Source: Janthinobacterium rivuli (GTDB taxonomy: Bacteria > Pseudomonadota > Gammaproteobacteria > Burkholderiales > Burkholderiaceae_D). Taken from it: a DNA stretch of 64,000 nucleotides. This document shows positions 63,728 to 64,000 of the stretch, piece after piece. The position numbers and the translations under genes are program-made. Where the stretch lies: positions 3,100,001 to 3,164,000 of the forward strand of contig NZ_CP121464.1 of assembly GCF_029690045.1 (NCBI RefSeq). Direction: 5' to 3'. Under the pieces are notes generated by a model that saw nothing but the letters and a program-made list of their open reading frames with translations, had not been told where the DNA came from and did no database searches. Position 1 is the stretch's first letter; each line of letters begins with the position of its first letter.

Positions 63728-64000
63728 GGCATCCATCGAATACGTGTCGTTCAGGTCCACCACCACGTTTGCATACGGCACGAACTTGCTCTTGGCGAAG
63801 GCAAAACGGGCGCTGCTGTTATAACCGATGCGGTTCTTGTCCCATCGCGTCAGGCGTCCGCCCAGGGTGAATGGGCCGGACAGTGTCACGTCGGTGCTGC
63901 TCTCTGGTCGCGTTGGCCAATATGGCGGTTCGGATATCCAGCCATGGCCCAGCGCGTGTTCAGGAGACGGCTGCCAGCGGCATTTCAAATTGGCGTGCCA
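63728..64000 (-). pseudogene. Decayed TonB-dependent siderophore receptor (FhuE/FpvA type), partial
   Basis: Remnant reading into the window from the right. Recognisable blocks are DVTLSGPFTL, then GGRLTRWDKNRIGYNS, FAFAKSKFVPYANVVVDLNDTYSMDA. In intact receptors these lie far apart or are followed by YASYTDIFQPQ; here VTLSGPFTL joins the second block at once, implying an internal deletion of barrel strands, and after SMDA the frame continues into unrelated residues up to a stop at 63560. The upstream (N-terminal) part lies off the window. Probably not functional. Confidence 0.65.

Noticed and set aside
1..64000. Search for tRNA, rRNA, CRISPR arrays, transposases and integrases
   Set aside because: None recognised in any part of the window; no direct repeat with regular spacers and no mobile-element gene was seen.

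Overview
The window is GC-rich (about 65% by eye, with strong G/C at third codon positions) and looks like chromosome of a betaproteobacterium of the Burkholderiales, most likely Oxalobacteraceae (Janthinobacterium/Duganella/Massilia type). This rests on gene content and codon style; no rRNA or other marker gene is present. I see no tRNA, rRNA, CRISPR array or intact insertion sequence.

Layout. 1-6.4 kb: a divergent OmpR-type response regulator and a complete tripartite RND efflux operon. 6.4-19.9 kb: mostly single genes for stress, detoxification and redox work: a DUF6150 protein, a duplicated DUF4394 lipoprotein, an arsenite pump, a NemR/NemA-type pair with two identical operators, a GNAT-flavin reductase fusion, a DUF2145 pair, an HDOD protein, two flavoenzymes and a glutathione transferase. 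20.4-26.9 kb: a stand-alone fimbrial adhesin, a protein resembling a catalytically degraded TOTE-type primase-polymerase, a VOC protein, a low-GC hypothetical, and a nitronate monooxygenase divergent from a LysR regulator and a YbfB-type MFS gene.

27-39.2 kb is the most interesting region. An RcsB/BvgA-like response regulator and a BvgS-like hybrid kinase sit beside a pilin-chaperone-usher cluster. On each side lies a pair made of a small HTH-like protein and an EAL (c-di-GMP phosphodiesterase-type) protein. Reading the promoters, I find an RcsB-box-like dyad (T-N-R-G-A, four bases, T-C-Y-N-A) in front of both small-protein/EAL units, the pilin gene and the detached adhesin 13 kb away. In all four the dyad starts exactly 37 bases before a good -10 hexamer. 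This suggests one phosphorelay regulon joining pili, adhesin and c-di-GMP turnover.

39.2-42.1 kb holds a coupled operon of M14 zinc carboxypeptidase, alpha/beta hydrolase and beta-lactamase-fold serine hydrolase. 42.3-58.0 kb is a cell-surface signalling cluster (STN-TonB_C protein, ECF sigma, FecR, a giant ~4200-residue haemagglutinin with TPS and DUF3739 regions, and a second ECF sigma) with no TpsB transporter in view. 58.1-61.9 kb encodes a PaoABC-type periplasmic molybdenum aldehyde dehydrogenase. The right end carries an AT-richer membrane protein and a decayed TonB-dependent siderophore receptor running off the window.
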